From NCBI RefSeq assembly GCF_030380735.1, contig NZ_JAUDRZ010000004.1, positions 248,001 through 312,000 of the forward strand: a stretch of DNA of 64,000 nt, given 5' to 3'. The DNA is from Rhizobium sp. S152 (lineage in GTDB: Bacteria > Pseudomonadota > Alphaproteobacteria > Rhizobiales > Rhizobiaceae). The notes below the pieces were generated by a model. The model was not told the DNA's origin and searched no databases. It saw only the letters and a program-made list of their open reading frames with translations. The translations under genes and the position numbers were made by a program. Below, piece after piece: positions 40,389 to 48,539 of this stretch (the first letter of the stretch is position 1; every line of letters starts with the position of its first letter).

Positions 40389-40481
40389 CTCTGCTAATTT
40401 AACAATCCGGCAATCATATTTTGTTACCAATCATAAACCACTTGTTAGTGGCCTGTTCACTATGTAAAGAAAAGGTTGATC

Positions 40482-40508
40482 ATGTGTGGCATTTTTGCCA
40501 TCGTGTGA
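40482..40508 (+). other. Micro-ORF resembling a glutamine amidotransferase N-terminus
   Basis: ATG TGT GGC ATT TTT GCC ATC GTG TGA encodes MCGIFAIV and stops, with an AAAGG ribosome-like site 6-7 bases upstream. MCGI(F/V)xIV is the start of class II glutamine amidotransferases. No other frame continues the family. It also forms a small hairpin TGGCA/TGCCA. Coincidence is possible. Confidence 0.25.
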
Positions 40509-40562
40509 CCGCATTTAACGGCCAAGGGTCGAGTTGAGGGACCATCGGCTGTCTGACGGGGA

Positions 40563-42470
40563 TTGAGTTTGCCGGATCTGAATTGGAATACGAAGCCTTC
40601 GCGCCCGACTTGGCGCAACAGGTGCGCAGACCTTTGCGGAAAGGTGGCAAGGACGGCTATGGCCGCCCTTCTCGCAGTTGCAGTTTCGTCCCCGGTGCTC
40701 GTCGGCTCCAGTACGCCGTCGCAGGCGGCGGGCGAAACGCGTAGTCTCAAGCTCTACTTCATCCATACCGGCGAAAAGGCCGTGATCACCTACAAGCGTA
40801 ACGGCCGGTTCGACCCCAAGGGTCTCGAGCAGCTGAACCGCTTTCTTCGCGACTGGCGCAAGAACCAGCCGACGAAGATGGATCCGCGCCTGTTCGACCT
40901 GATCTGGGAAGTCTACCGCCAGAGCGGTTCCAAGGATTATATCAACGTCGTCTGCGGCTTCCGCTCGCCGGCCACGAATGCCATGCTCAAGGGCCGCTCG
41001 CGCAATTCCGGCGTCGCCGAGAAGAGCCAGCATATGCTCGGCAAGGCGATGGATTTCTTCATTCCTGATGTAAAACTGGCCACTTTGCGCGGAATCGGCA
41101 TGAAAATGCAGGTCGGCGGCGTCGGTTTCTACCCGAAATCCGGTTCGCCCTTCGTGCACATGGATGTCGGCGGCGTTCGCGCCTGGCCACGGATGAGCCG
41201 CGACGAACTCGTGCGTCTTTTCCCGAATGGCAACACCATGCATATCCCGGCCGATGGCAAGCCGCTGCCGGGCTACGAGCAGGCCGTGGCCGATTACAAG
41301 CGCCGCGTCAGCTCCACCAATGTGCAGATGGCGAGCTCGGGCGCTTATACAGGCTCGTCGTCTTCGTCGCAGCAATCCGGCAAACCGAAGACATTGTTTG
41401 CAGCTCTCTTTGGTGGCGGTGCCGACGAGGAAGAGGATAGCTCGGAAGACAGCACGCCTGTCGCGGTCGCCAAGGCGTCTCCGCCGGCGGCTGCCTCGAT
41501 GCCAAACGCAGCTAATCCCGCCGAGCAGGCTCCCGCCCAGCAGGCCGAGGTCGCAGCAGTATCCGCGCCGATCCCGCAGGTGCGGCCGGCGTTTGCGGGT
41601 CAGCAGGAAGCCGGCTCGGAAATGGCCAGCGCCCTTGTTCCTCCGCAGTCCGGAAATGCAGCGCAACAGGCCTTGGCTGATGCGACCCAGCAGGGTCAGC
41701 AGCAGTTTGCCGATCTCAGCGCCTACAGCGTTCCGGTTCCATCTCTGCTTGGCCCGCGCCGTTCTCCTGGCGATGCGGAAGTCGCCTCAGTCGATCCGGC
41801 TGCGGGGACGGGGATTCTCGCAGCGGTACCGACACCGGCTGAACGTCCGGCTCTCGCCGAAAAGCTTCTGGCAGCCGCCGATGCGGATCCGGAAGCGGGT
41901 GACGACGTAGCAGACCAGCAGACCACGCTTTCTGCGGCCTATGCCGATGCTCTTGATCGCCAGACGAACGGTCGCGACCTTCAGGTCGCATCTGCCCAGC
42001 AGCCGATGAGCGTCGAACAGGCTATCAACGCGGCAATGCCGCAAAAGGTTCCGGCCGAGAAGCCGCCGCTGCAAATGGCGGCCCTTGCCCCGGCAACGAA
42101 GTCGGCAAGCTTCGGCGATGCCTTCGACGCTCCGAAGCCCGCCGTCGAGGCAGGCGTTGCTCAAGGCCTGCCGGCCAAGGGTGGTCGCCCGACCAAGCAG
42201 GAAGCGGCCAGCGCCGATGCCAGCCGTGCGACGATCCGCACGGAGCCGAAGCTGACGCAGAAGATCATCTCGAAGTGGGCGCTCACCAATGCGCGGATGG
42301 AAATGGTGACCAAGCCGGTCAAGGCGCCGCGCTTTGTCAGCCAGACGCTCCGGGCACAGCCGACCTCGGTCTATGCCGACGGCTTCACGAAGACGGCGTC
42401 GATCGATCCCGGCCGGTTCAGCGGCAGCGCGGTGAACTTCATGGAAGTCCGCAAGTTCGAGGCGAACTGA
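40563..42470 (+). CDS. DUF882/peptidase M15-like envelope protein with long low-complexity tail
   Basis: A 635-residue exported or membrane-anchored protein. A hydrophobic N-terminal segment (about 31-55, ending SQAA) is followed by a DUF882/YcbK-type domain (about 58-205) with the zinc-peptidase motif SQHMLGKAMDF and the later HMDVGG, as in D,D-/L,D-peptidases of family M15. The last ~400 residues are rich in Ala, Pro, Gln and Ser and look disordered. The best start is the TTG at 40563, preceded by GGGGA; an internal ATG at 40659 would shorten the signal region. It follows the response regulator on the same strand. Confidence 0.85.
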   Translation: MSLPDLNWNTKPSRPTWRNRCADLCGKVARTAMAALLAVAVSSPVLVGSSTPSQAAGETRSLKLYFIHTGEKAVITYKRNGRFDPKGLEQLNRFLRDWRKNQPTKMDPRLFDLIWEVYRQSGSKDYINVVCGFRSPATNAMLKGRSRNSGVAEKSQHMLGKAMDFFIPDVKLATLRGIGMKMQVGGVGFYPKSGSPFVHMDVGGVRAWPRMSRDELVRLFPNGNTMHIPADGKPLPGYEQAVADYKRRVSSTNVQMASSGAYTGSSSSSQQSGKPKTLFAALFGGGADEEEDSSEDSTPVAVAKASPPAAASMPNAANPAEQAPAQQAEVAAVSAPIPQVRPAFAGQQEAGSEMASALVPPQSGNAAQQALADATQQGQQQFADLSAYSVPVPSLLGPRRSPGDAEVASVDPAAGTGILAAVPTPAERPALAEKLLAAADADPEAGDDVADQQTTLSAAYADALDRQTNGRDLQVASAQQPMSVEQAINAAMPQKVPAEKPPLQMAALAPATKSASFGDAFDAPKPAVEAGVAQGLPAKGGRPTKQEAASADASRATIRTEPKLTQKIISKWALTNARMEMVTKPVKAPRFVSQTLRAQPTSVYADGFTKTASIDPGRFSGSAVNFMEVRKFEAN

Positions 42471-42494
42471 AGCAGCCGATCTGAGAATTGAGAG

Positions 42495-42524
42495 AAGCCA
42501 TCGGAGCGATCCGGTGGCTTTTAT
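42495..42524 (+). terminator. Terminator after the DUF882 gene
   Basis: AAGCCATCGG pairs with CCGGTGGCTT (one T-G pair) around AGCGAT and runs into TTAT, 25 bases after the stop. Confidence 0.8.
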
Positions 42525-42620
42525 CTTGTTCGCGTGCGGTGTATCGGGATCACAGTCCGGCGATCGGTAGCGCCAACTCTCGACGAACATCTCCTTCAAC
42601 AATTTATCGCGTGCTTCCTC

Positions 42621-43727
42621 ATGTCAAACTCACCGATCCCGCCAAACCGCCGACATCTCCTGTTCTCGCCGATTCTTGCTGGCGCCACATTGCGTGAGAG
42701 GCTGTTTGCTTGCCTCGGGGCGCTTGTCGGTATTTCGCTGACGGGCATGATCTGCGGCTATCTGTTTGGCCAAGGCCCACACCTGCCGCTGATCGTGGCG
42801 CCGATGGGTGCCTCGGCGGTGCTGCTTTTCGCGGTGCCAGCCAGCCCGCTCGCGCAGCCATGGTCGATCATCGGCGGCAATACGATCTCGGCGATGATAG
42901 GCATTATCGCCTCGCACTTCATTCATGAGCCGATTTTCGCGATCGGGGTCGGCGTGTCGCTGGCGATCGGCACCATGTCGCTTGCCCGTTGCCTGCATCC
43001 GCCGGGTGGCGCCGCCGCGCTGACGGCCGTGCTCGGCGGGTCGGCGGTGGGAAGCTGGGGGCTGCTGTTTCCCTTGGTGCCAGTGGCGCTCAATTCCTGC
43101 ATCCTGGTGGCGCTCGGCATCGTCTTCCACAAGCTCGGGCGGCGAAACTATCCGCATGTGGCGGCTGCGGCACCCGTCAATACGCACCAGACGATCGATC
43201 CGCCGTCTCTAACGCGCATCGGCTTTCGCGAGGAGGATGTCGATGCGGCGCTGGCAAGGTTCGAGGAGACCTTCGATATCGATCGCGGCGACCTGAGCCG
43301 GCTGTTGCGGCAGGTCGAGGTCGAGGTGGCGGTTCGCTCGCATGGAACGGTTACCTGCGCCGATATCATGTCGCGTGACGTGATATCGGTTGGCGAAGGC
43401 GCGACTGCGGAAGAGGCGCGGGCGCTGCTTCTCAAGCACAATGTTCGCACGCTGCCGGTCAAGAACCGCGACGGCCGGCTGGTCGGCGCCGTTGGCCTGC
43501 GCGAACTGGTGGGAGCCGATCTGCTTGCCGGCCACATCGCTGACGCCGTTACCGCAACTGCGGATGCGCCGGCCATCAGCCTGCTACCCGCTCTCACAGA
43601 CGGGCGCACACATGCGGTCGTCATCGTCGATGCCGGCGGCCACGTGATCGGCCTCATCTCGCAGACCGATCTGCTCGGCGCCACGGCTCACATGCTGCCG
43701 GACGCGCCGGCACACAGCGCCGGCTGA
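42621..43727 (+). CDS. HPP-family membrane protein with two CBS domains
   Basis: A 368-residue protein with an N-terminal HPP domain of four to five membrane helices (about 20-175; motif CLHPPGGAAALTAVLGG gives the name) and two C-terminal CBS domains (about 245-365), which probably sense adenine nucleotides. HPP proteins have been linked to nitrite transport in plastids and cyanobacteria, but the bacterial CBS-fused form is uncharacterised. The ATG at 42621 (MSNSPIPPNRRH) is chosen; a longer frame begins at 42534 and either could be used, since the ribosome site is weak. Confidence 0.85.
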   Translation: MSNSPIPPNRRHLLFSPILAGATLRERLFACLGALVGISLTGMICGYLFGQGPHLPLIVAPMGASAVLLFAVPASPLAQPWSIIGGNTISAMIGIIASHFIHEPIFAIGVGVSLAIGTMSLARCLHPPGGAAALTAVLGGSAVGSWGLLFPLVPVALNSCILVALGIVFHKLGRRNYPHVAAAAPVNTHQTIDPPSLTRIGFREEDVDAALARFEETFDIDRGDLSRLLRQVEVEVAVRSHGTVTCADIMSRDVISVGEGATAEEARALLLKHNVRTLPVKNRDGRLVGAVGLRELVGADLLAGHIADAVTATADAPAISLLPALTDGRTHAVVIVDAGGHVIGLISQTDLLGATAHMLPDAPAHSAG

Positions 43728-43738
43728 CCGTTCAAAAG

Positions 43739-43770
43739 AAAAAGCCGCCGATTGGCATCGACGGCTTTTT
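43739..43770. terminator. Bidirectional terminator between HPP and DUF2312 genes
   Basis: AAAAAGCCG and CGGCTTTTT form a stem that continues with CGAT/ATCG inside, with T-tracts on both strands, between convergent genes. Confidence 0.9.
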
Positions 43771-43787
43771 GCATGGATCATCGTCGA

Positions 43788-44051
43788 TCAGGCTTCCGCC
43801 GGACCTTCAATCATGCCGAGGGCGGCGAGGTAAGTGTCGAGGATCGCTTCTTCCTCGAGGCGTTCCTGCTCGTCCTTCTTGCGGAGCGCGATCACCTTCT
43901 TGAGGATCTTGGTGTCGAAGCCGGTACCCTTGGCTTCGCCGTAGACGTCCTTGATATCGTCCGCGATGGTCTTCTTTTCTTCTTCCAACCGTTCAATGCG
44001 CTCGATGAAAGCGCGAAGCTGGTCGCGGGCAACGCCGTGGGCATCAGACAT
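43788..44051 (-). CDS. DUF2312 protein, GapR-like nucleoid protein
   Basis: An 87-residue, highly charged, mostly helical protein ([18 protein letters not shown], then [20 protein letters not shown]). It belongs to DUF2312, the family of Caulobacter GapR, which binds overtwisted AT-rich DNA ahead of replication forks and helps topoisomerases. The start at 44051 ([12 protein letters not shown]) fits the family; an upstream frame does not. It is the last gene of a minus-strand group with DUF1244 and N-formylglutamate amidohydrolase genes, although an 89-base gap could hold its own promoter. Confidence 0.88.
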   Translation of the reverse strand: MSDAHGVARDQLRAFIERIERLEEEKKTIADDIKDVYGEAKGTGFDTKILKKVIALRKKDEQERLEEEAILDTYLAALGMIEGPAEA

Positions 44052-44140
44052 CGTGTTCTCCTGATAGGGGGTGAAAAAATCGGATGGCGTTGACTGCCGC
44101 GAAGCGGCGTCGGGGTCAAGCGCAATCGACAAGCCGGGGC

Positions 44141-44446
44141 TTATTTGTGCGGGTTGTTGCTTTCGAACGCGGCCTTCTGCTCGGCGGAAGCTTCCTTCTG
44201 GTGAAGGCTCTTCCACTCCTCGAAAGGCATGCCGTAGACGATCTCGCGCGACTGATCCTTCGAGATCTCGACGCCATTGGCTCCGGCCGCCTCGCGGTAC
44301 CAGTTGGACAGGCAGTTGCGGCAGAAGCCGGCCAGATTCATCATGTCAATGTTCTGCACGTCGCTACGCTCGCGCAGATGCGCGACCAGACGACGAAAGG
44401 CGGCGGCTTCGAATTCGGTCTGTTGTTCCTTGGTGAGTGCGGTCAT
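44141..44446 (-). CDS. DUF1244 family protein
   Basis: A 101-residue protein of DUF1244, conserved in alpha- and gammaproteobacteria, function unknown. It contains a CX2C pair ([11 protein letters not shown]) that could bind metal, and ends [13 protein letters not shown]. The start at 44446 ([20 protein letters not shown]) is the family start and has GGAG upstream. It lies 14 bases after the N-formylglutamate amidohydrolase gene, probably in one transcript. Confidence 0.88.
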   Translation of the reverse strand: MTALTKEQQTEFEAAAFRRLVAHLRERSDVQNIDMMNLAGFCRNCLSNWYREAAGANGVEISKDQSREIVYGMPFEEWKSLHQKEASAEQKAAFESNNPHK

Positions 44447-44460
44447 GTCGCTCTCCTTTA

Positions 44461-45249
44461 TCAATAGGGGCCGGTGCGCGACGGATGCACCTGGTATCGA
44501 TGCAGCGCCGGATCGGCGTTCATGGTTGCGAAGATCGGCGCCAGCCGATCCGCCCAAGCGGCGATACCGGCCTCCTCGGAGATCAGGTCCTGGCGTACCT
44601 CTAGCAGCGCGTGCGGAATACCCGTCAGCATGCAGTGGCGGTACATGGTATCGCCCTTCAGCGCGCCGTCGTAGGGCTCGTTGTCGCCAATGATGAGATC
44701 GGTATCGGCGCGTAGCAAGTCAAGCAGCGGCGTCACGGCGCGGTCGTCGCTATCCCACAGCACTGCCGCATGCCAGGGGCGCGGCACGCCCTTCCAGGCA
44801 TGGGTGAACGAATGCAACGACAGCACCAGCGGCGCCTTGCCGGTGGCGTTTTCCACTGCCGAGATCGTCTCGTTGACGGCATTGTGATAGGGGCGGTGGA
44901 AGGTTTCGATGCGGTGGTTCCACTCATCCTCTGTGATCGGATGATTGCCCGGGATGATGGCGCCGTCGGAAATCTTCATGATCAGCGTCGGGTCGTCTTC
45001 GCCGCGGTTAGGGTCGATCAGCAACCTTGAAAAGCCGCCGAGAACGGCGGGAACGCCAAGCCTTTCCGACAGCGACCGCACCAGCCCCTCGATGCCGATA
45101 TCATAGGCGATATGGCGACTGAAGGCGCTCTCCGGCAGGCCAAGATTGCCGTAGTTCTCGGGGAGGCGGTTCATGGCGTGATCGCCAAGAAGCACCATGC
45201 CGCTGTCATGATTTCCGCTTATAATTTCGAAGGAATTGAAGGCGCTCAT
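44461..45249 (-). CDS. N-formylglutamate amidohydrolase family protein
   Basis: A 262-residue metal-dependent hydrolase of the N-formylglutamate amidohydrolase (HutG-type) family. The metal-binding region is visible (SGNHDSG near the N-terminus, SRLLIDPNR, then LSLHSFTH with a His cluster and a late GDNEPYDG). No hut genes are nearby, so the physiological substrate may not be formylglutamate. The likely operon continues with DUF1244 and DUF2312 genes. Confidence 0.85.
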   Translation of the reverse strand: MSAFNSFEIISGNHDSGMVLLGDHAMNRLPENYGNLGLPESAFSRHIAYDIGIEGLVRSLSERLGVPAVLGGFSRLLIDPNRGEDDPTLIMKISDGAIIPGNHPITEDEWNHRIETFHRPYHNAVNETISAVENATGKAPLVLSLHSFTHAWKGVPRPWHAAVLWDSDDRAVTPLLDLLRADTDLIIGDNEPYDGALKGDTMYRHCMLTGIPHALLEVRQDLISEEAGIAAWADRLAPIFATMNADPALHRYQVHPSRTGPY

Positions 45250-45267
45250 GCGGGAAAATGCCGTTTC

Positions 45268-45405
45268 ATGATTTCAAGCATGTTCCTGATCGCACGGGCA
45301 AAGGAGAGGTTCAAGCAGGGCCTGGCAACAATCATCGGACAATCGGTCGGCTATCACCGCGGCAATGCCGCCACGGCCCGGGCAATCGACGATATAATCG
45401 ATTAG
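45268..45405 (+). CDS. Possible 45-residue small protein
   Basis: A short frame (MISSMFLIARAKERFKQGLA at its start) that ends IDDIID. It is basic in the middle and acidic at the end, and has no recognised domain. It lies in the 220-base gap between divergent genes and has only a weak ribosome site; a start at 45280 (second ATG) is also possible. It may be real or chance. Confidence 0.25.
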   Translation: MISSMFLIARAKERFKQGLATIIGQSVGYHRGNAATARAIDDIID

Positions 45406-45470
45406 CATTGCGTTGACTTTCGCCGGGAGGCAGCGCAAGAAAGGCACCATCACGAATAACCGGGAGCCGA

Positions 45471-45956
45471 ATGGAAGTCGTGTTGATCCAGACCGCGCCA
45501 AGTTTCCTTACGCGTTCCGGGCCGTTTGCCCGTTTTGCTCTTTTTGTTCTGGCGGCGTTCTCGCCGTTTTTCATCGCCGATGTGGCCCGCGCCGATTTTC
45601 GTGTCTGCAACGGAACGCAGAATCTGGTGGGTGTGGCGATCGGTTATCGCGCCAAGGATGGCTGGATAACGGAAGGCTGGTGGCAGGTCCCGGCAACGAC
45701 CTGCGCGACGTTGATCGAGGGGGAGCTGCAGTCGCGCTATTACTATCTCTACGCCGAAGACGCTGCCCGGGGAGGTCGATGGACGGGCGACGTGCAGATG
45801 TGCGTAGCGGAAAACGAGTTCAAGATCACGGGGGTCAATGATTGCTACGCCCGTGGCTATCAGAAGATGGGGTTCAAGGAATATGACACGGGCCGCCAGG
45901 GCAGCTGGATGGTCCAACTTTCCGATACTCCAGGTACGCAAGAAAGCCCGAATTGA
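45471..45956 (+). CDS. Exported DUF1036 protein
   Basis: A 161-residue protein with an N-terminal signal segment (about 18-42, ending ARA-DF) followed by DUF1036: RVCNGTQNLVGVAIGYRAKDGW, EGWWQVPATTCATLI, RYYYLYAEDA and VNDCYARGYQKMGF. The domain is widespread in alphaproteobacteria, with conserved Cys residues that may form disulphides; its role is unknown. GGGAG lies four bases before the ATG. Its stop overlaps the pyruvate kinase start (TGATG), so the two are coupled, which is common in Rhizobiales. Confidence 0.88.
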   Translation: MEVVLIQTAPSFLTRSGPFARFALFVLAAFSPFFIADVARADFRVCNGTQNLVGVAIGYRAKDGWITEGWWQVPATTCATLIEGELQSRYYYLYAEDAARGGRWTGDVQMCVAENEFKITGVNDCYARGYQKMGFKEYDTGRQGSWMVQLSDTPGTQESPN

Positions 45957-47395
45957 TGAAGCGTAATCGCAAAGTAAAAATCCTCGCAACGCTCGGACCC
46001 GCCTCGTCCGAGGAATCGATGATCGAAAAGCTGCACCAGGCCGGTGCGGACGTTTTCCGTATCAACATGAGCCATGCGAGCCATGACGTCATGCGCAGCC
46101 TGATCCAGCGCATCCGCGCGGTCGAGGCACGCTCCGGCCGCCCGATCGGCATTCTCGCCGATCTTCAGGGACCGAAGCTGCGCGTCGGCAAGTTCGCCGA
46201 CACCAAGGTCGAGCTGAAGCCGGGCCAGACCTTTACGCTCGACAACAACGATGCGCCTGGTGATGCGACCCGCGTCTACCTGCCGCATCCGGAAATTCTG
46301 GAATCCGTTCAGCCGGGCCATCGCCTGCTGATCGACGACGGCAAGCTGGCGCTGCGCGCTGAAAAGTGCGACGGCAAGAGCATCGTCACGACCGTCATCT
46401 CGGGCACGAAGATCTCCGACCGCAAGGGCGTCAGCCTTCCAGACACGCTGCTGACCGTCGGCGTTCTCACCGACAAGGACCGCACCGACCTTGACGCCGT
46501 TCTGGCGACTGACGATGTCGACTGGGTGGCGCTGTCCTTTGTCCAGCGCCCGGAAGATCTCGCCGAAGTCCGCAAGATCGCCAAGGGCCGCGTCGGCATC
46601 ATGTCGAAGATCGAGAAGCCGCAGGCGATCGAGCGCATCGAGGAGATCATCGAGCTTTCCGACGCGCTCATGGTCGCTCGTGGCGACCTCGGCGTTGAAA
46701 TGCCGCTCGAATCCGTGCCGGGCATCCAGAAGCAACTCATTCGCGCCTGCCGCCGTTCGGGCAAGCCGGTCGTCGTTGCCACGCAGATGCTGGAATCGAT
46801 GATTACCGCGCCGGTTCCGACCCGCGCCGAAGTCTCCGACGTCGCGACCGCCGTCTTCGAAGGTGCCGATGCCGTCATGCTGTCGGCCGAATCCGCATCG
46901 GGCGACTATCCGGTTGAATCCGTCGCTACCATGGCATCGATCGCCAGCGCCATCGAGCGCGAGCCGCACTATCCTGGTATCATCTACGCGCAGCGCGCCC
47001 AGCCGGAAGCAACCGGCGCCGACGCGATTTCGCTGGCTGCTCGCCAGATTGCCGAAACGCTGAAGCTGTCGGCCATCGTCTGTTACACGTCTTCGGGCAC
47101 GACGGGCCTTCGCGCTTCGCGCGAGCGTCCGCAGGTTCCGATCCTGGCGCTTTCGCCGGTCATCCAGACGGCCCGCCGCCTGGCGATCGTCTGGGGCCTG
47201 CACTGCGTGGTCACCCATGACGCGACCGACCTCGACGATATGGTCAACCGCGCCTGCCGCATCGTCGCCGACGAGGGTTTCGGCAAGCCGGGCGACCGCA
47301 TCATCATCTCGGCCGGCGTGCCGCTCGGCACCCCCGGCGCCACCAACATGATCCGCATCGCCTATATCGGCTCGGACGGCCAGAGCGGGATCTGA
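45956..47395 (+). CDS. pyk: Pyruvate kinase
   Basis: Last step of glycolysis: phosphoenolpyruvate and ADP to pyruvate and ATP. The 479-residue protein has KILATLGPASS at the N-terminus, the active-site region IMSKIEKPQAIERIEEI, MVARGDLGVEMP, and TQMLESMI. The ATG at 45956 shares its A with the TGA stop of the DUF1036 gene, so translation is probably coupled. A strong terminator follows. Confidence 0.97.
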   Translation: MKRNRKVKILATLGPASSEESMIEKLHQAGADVFRINMSHASHDVMRSLIQRIRAVEARSGRPIGILADLQGPKLRVGKFADTKVELKPGQTFTLDNNDAPGDATRVYLPHPEILESVQPGHRLLIDDGKLALRAEKCDGKSIVTTVISGTKISDRKGVSLPDTLLTVGVLTDKDRTDLDAVLATDDVDWVALSFVQRPEDLAEVRKIAKGRVGIMSKIEKPQAIERIEEIIELSDALMVARGDLGVEMPLESVPGIQKQLIRACRRSGKPVVVATQMLESMITAPVPTRAEVSDVATAVFEGADAVMLSAESASGDYPVESVATMASIASAIEREPHYPGIIYAQRAQPEATGADAISLAARQIAETLKLSAIVCYTSSGTTGLRASRERPQVPILALSPVIQTARRLAIVWGLHCVVTHDATDLDDMVNRACRIVADEGFGKPGDRIIISAGVPLGTPGATNMIRIAYIGSDGQSGI

Positions 47396-47418
47396 TCCCT
47401 GTTGTCTGAATAGACAAG

Positions 47419-47450
47419 ACCCGCCGCCTGACGAGGGCGGCGGGTTTTTT
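47419..47450 (+). terminator. Terminator after pyk
   Basis: CCCGCCGCC and GGCGGCGGG form a 9-bp stem with a TGACGAG loop and six T residues, 24 bases after the pyk stop. Confidence 0.95.
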
Positions 47451-47480
47451 GTTGTCTTGCGAGGCAGTCTGTTTCGCCGA

Positions 47481-48029
47481 TCAGGGCAGGGAGACGTGAC
47501 CAACGCTGTAAGTCTCTGCCGACGTGATCGACGGCACGTCCGAGTGCAGCGCGAAACGCACCATCGTCCAGCCATAGGGATCGAAGGCGGCGACGGAGGC
47601 AAACATATCGGGCTCTGCCAATCGTTCACGGGCGCGGGCTGTTTCTTTCTCGCGCACGGCTGCGAGCGAGACGTGTGTGTCCAGCGCCAGGACTTCGCGC
47701 GTGGCGAAGCGCGCCTTCGCGACATCCGGGGCCACATCGCCGTACCAGACGATCCAGGTCGCCACCTTGGGCCGGCCGAAGGCTCGGCTTACGGCCTCGA
47801 AGCCGGGGCCGCAAAGGAAATCGCTGGCCCCTTCAGCATGTCGCCAGAGATAGAACGGCGCGTAGAGATTGTCGGTCGCGCCGAGTTCGTCCTTGCGCGC
47901 GGTGAGATAGGCCTTGAAGCCGAGGTTGGGGAAGCGATCGAGCATCGGGCCCTTGTCGCGGATGCGGCGATCGATGATCGCCATGTCGTAATCGGCGGGC
48001 AGGGTGAAGCTGTATTGCATGGCGATCAT
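47481..48029 (-). CDS. DUF4865 family protein
   Basis: A 182-residue protein of DUF4865, a family usually next to tautomerase genes. It has MQYSFTLPADYDMAIIDRRI, then KAYLTARKDELGATDNLYAPFYLW, and GWTMVRFALHS, suggesting an alpha/beta barrel fold like small-molecule monooxygenases or ethanolamine-type proteins, but no catalytic residue is identified. The start at 48029 (MIAMQYSF) overlaps the tautomerase stop (ATGA) and has GGAGAC upstream. It is the second gene of a two-gene unit. Confidence 0.8.
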   Translation of the reverse strand: MIAMQYSFTLPADYDMAIIDRRIRDKGPMLDRFPNLGFKAYLTARKDELGATDNLYAPFYLWRHAEGASDFLCGPGFEAVSRAFGRPKVATWIVWYGDVAPDVAKARFATREVLALDTHVSLAAVREKETARARERLAEPDMFASVAAFDPYGWTMVRFALHSDVPSITSAETYSVGHVSLP

Positions 48030-48445
48030 GGCGCGGTCTCCATAGTGCGCGCCTCCCAACCGGGCTCCAGCATCTGCTGCCCGCCATTGCCGAACGACCA
48101 TTCGTCCGGTGCGGTGGTATTGACTACGATCATAACATCCTCCGGCCGCAGCCTCGGCGACTGGCCGAGCAGCTCGACCGCGCGCTTGAAGAAGGCCGTG
48201 CGCGTCTCCGGTAGGCGCGGCTTGCCGGCGGTGATCGCGATCAGCACGAAATCGTCGGAGCGTGGGCCGGCAAGATAGTTGCGGTCGAAGATCAGTTCGC
48301 CCCGATCGTGCTGGTGGATGATGTGAAAGCGATCGGCCGGCGGCACGTTGAACGTCTCCACCATGGCGCGGTGGATGCTCTCGGAAAGGGCCGCGATGTA
48401 GTCTGGCGACTTGCCTTGCAGAAGCGAGATACGAACGAAGGGCAT
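48026..48445 (-). CDS. Tautomerase family protein
   Basis: A 139-residue protein of the tautomerase superfamily, beginning Met-Pro (MPFVRISLLQGKSPDYIAAL), so that after Met removal Pro1 is the general base. HIIHQHDRGELIFDRNY and EDVMIVVNTTAPDEWSFGNG are family motifs. It is longer than 4-oxalocrotonate tautomerase (62) and resembles the fused-repeat or cis-CaaD-like forms. It is translationally coupled to DUF4865 and divergent from a LysR gene that probably controls it. Confidence 0.85.
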   Translation of the reverse strand: MPFVRISLLQGKSPDYIAALSESIHRAMVETFNVPPADRFHIIHQHDRGELIFDRNYLAGPRSDDFVLIAITAGKPRLPETRTAFFKRAVELLGQSPRLRPEDVMIVVNTTAPDEWSFGNGGQQMLEPGWEARTMETAP

Positions 48446-48519
48446 GTGTGCCTCCTTTCCCTTGATGTTGACAGGGAGAGGATCGCACGGCACGATAATA
48501 CCGAAAATCAGAATATAAC

Positions 48520-48532
48520 GGATCGTCGATCC
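48520..48532. promoter_or_regulatory. Palindrome in the LysR/tautomerase gap (candidate operator)
   Basis: GGATCG (48520-48525) and CGATCC (48527-48532) form a perfect dyad around one T in the 94-base gap between divergent genes, eight bases before the LysR start. It is shorter than a classic T-N11-A LysR box, so the assignment is tentative. Confidence 0.35.
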
Positions 48533-48539
48533 TGAAAAT

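Noticed and set aside
38700..40430. A 576-codon minus-strand frame opposite the sigma-54 regulator
   Set aside because: Shadow frame without domains.
45860..47737. A 625-codon minus-strand frame opposite pyk
   Set aside because: Shadow frame; pyk is complete with all motifs and terminator.
48446..48539. A canonical T-N11-A LysR box
   Set aside because: No clear match with dyad symmetry was found; only the shorter palindrome at 48520-48532 is reported.
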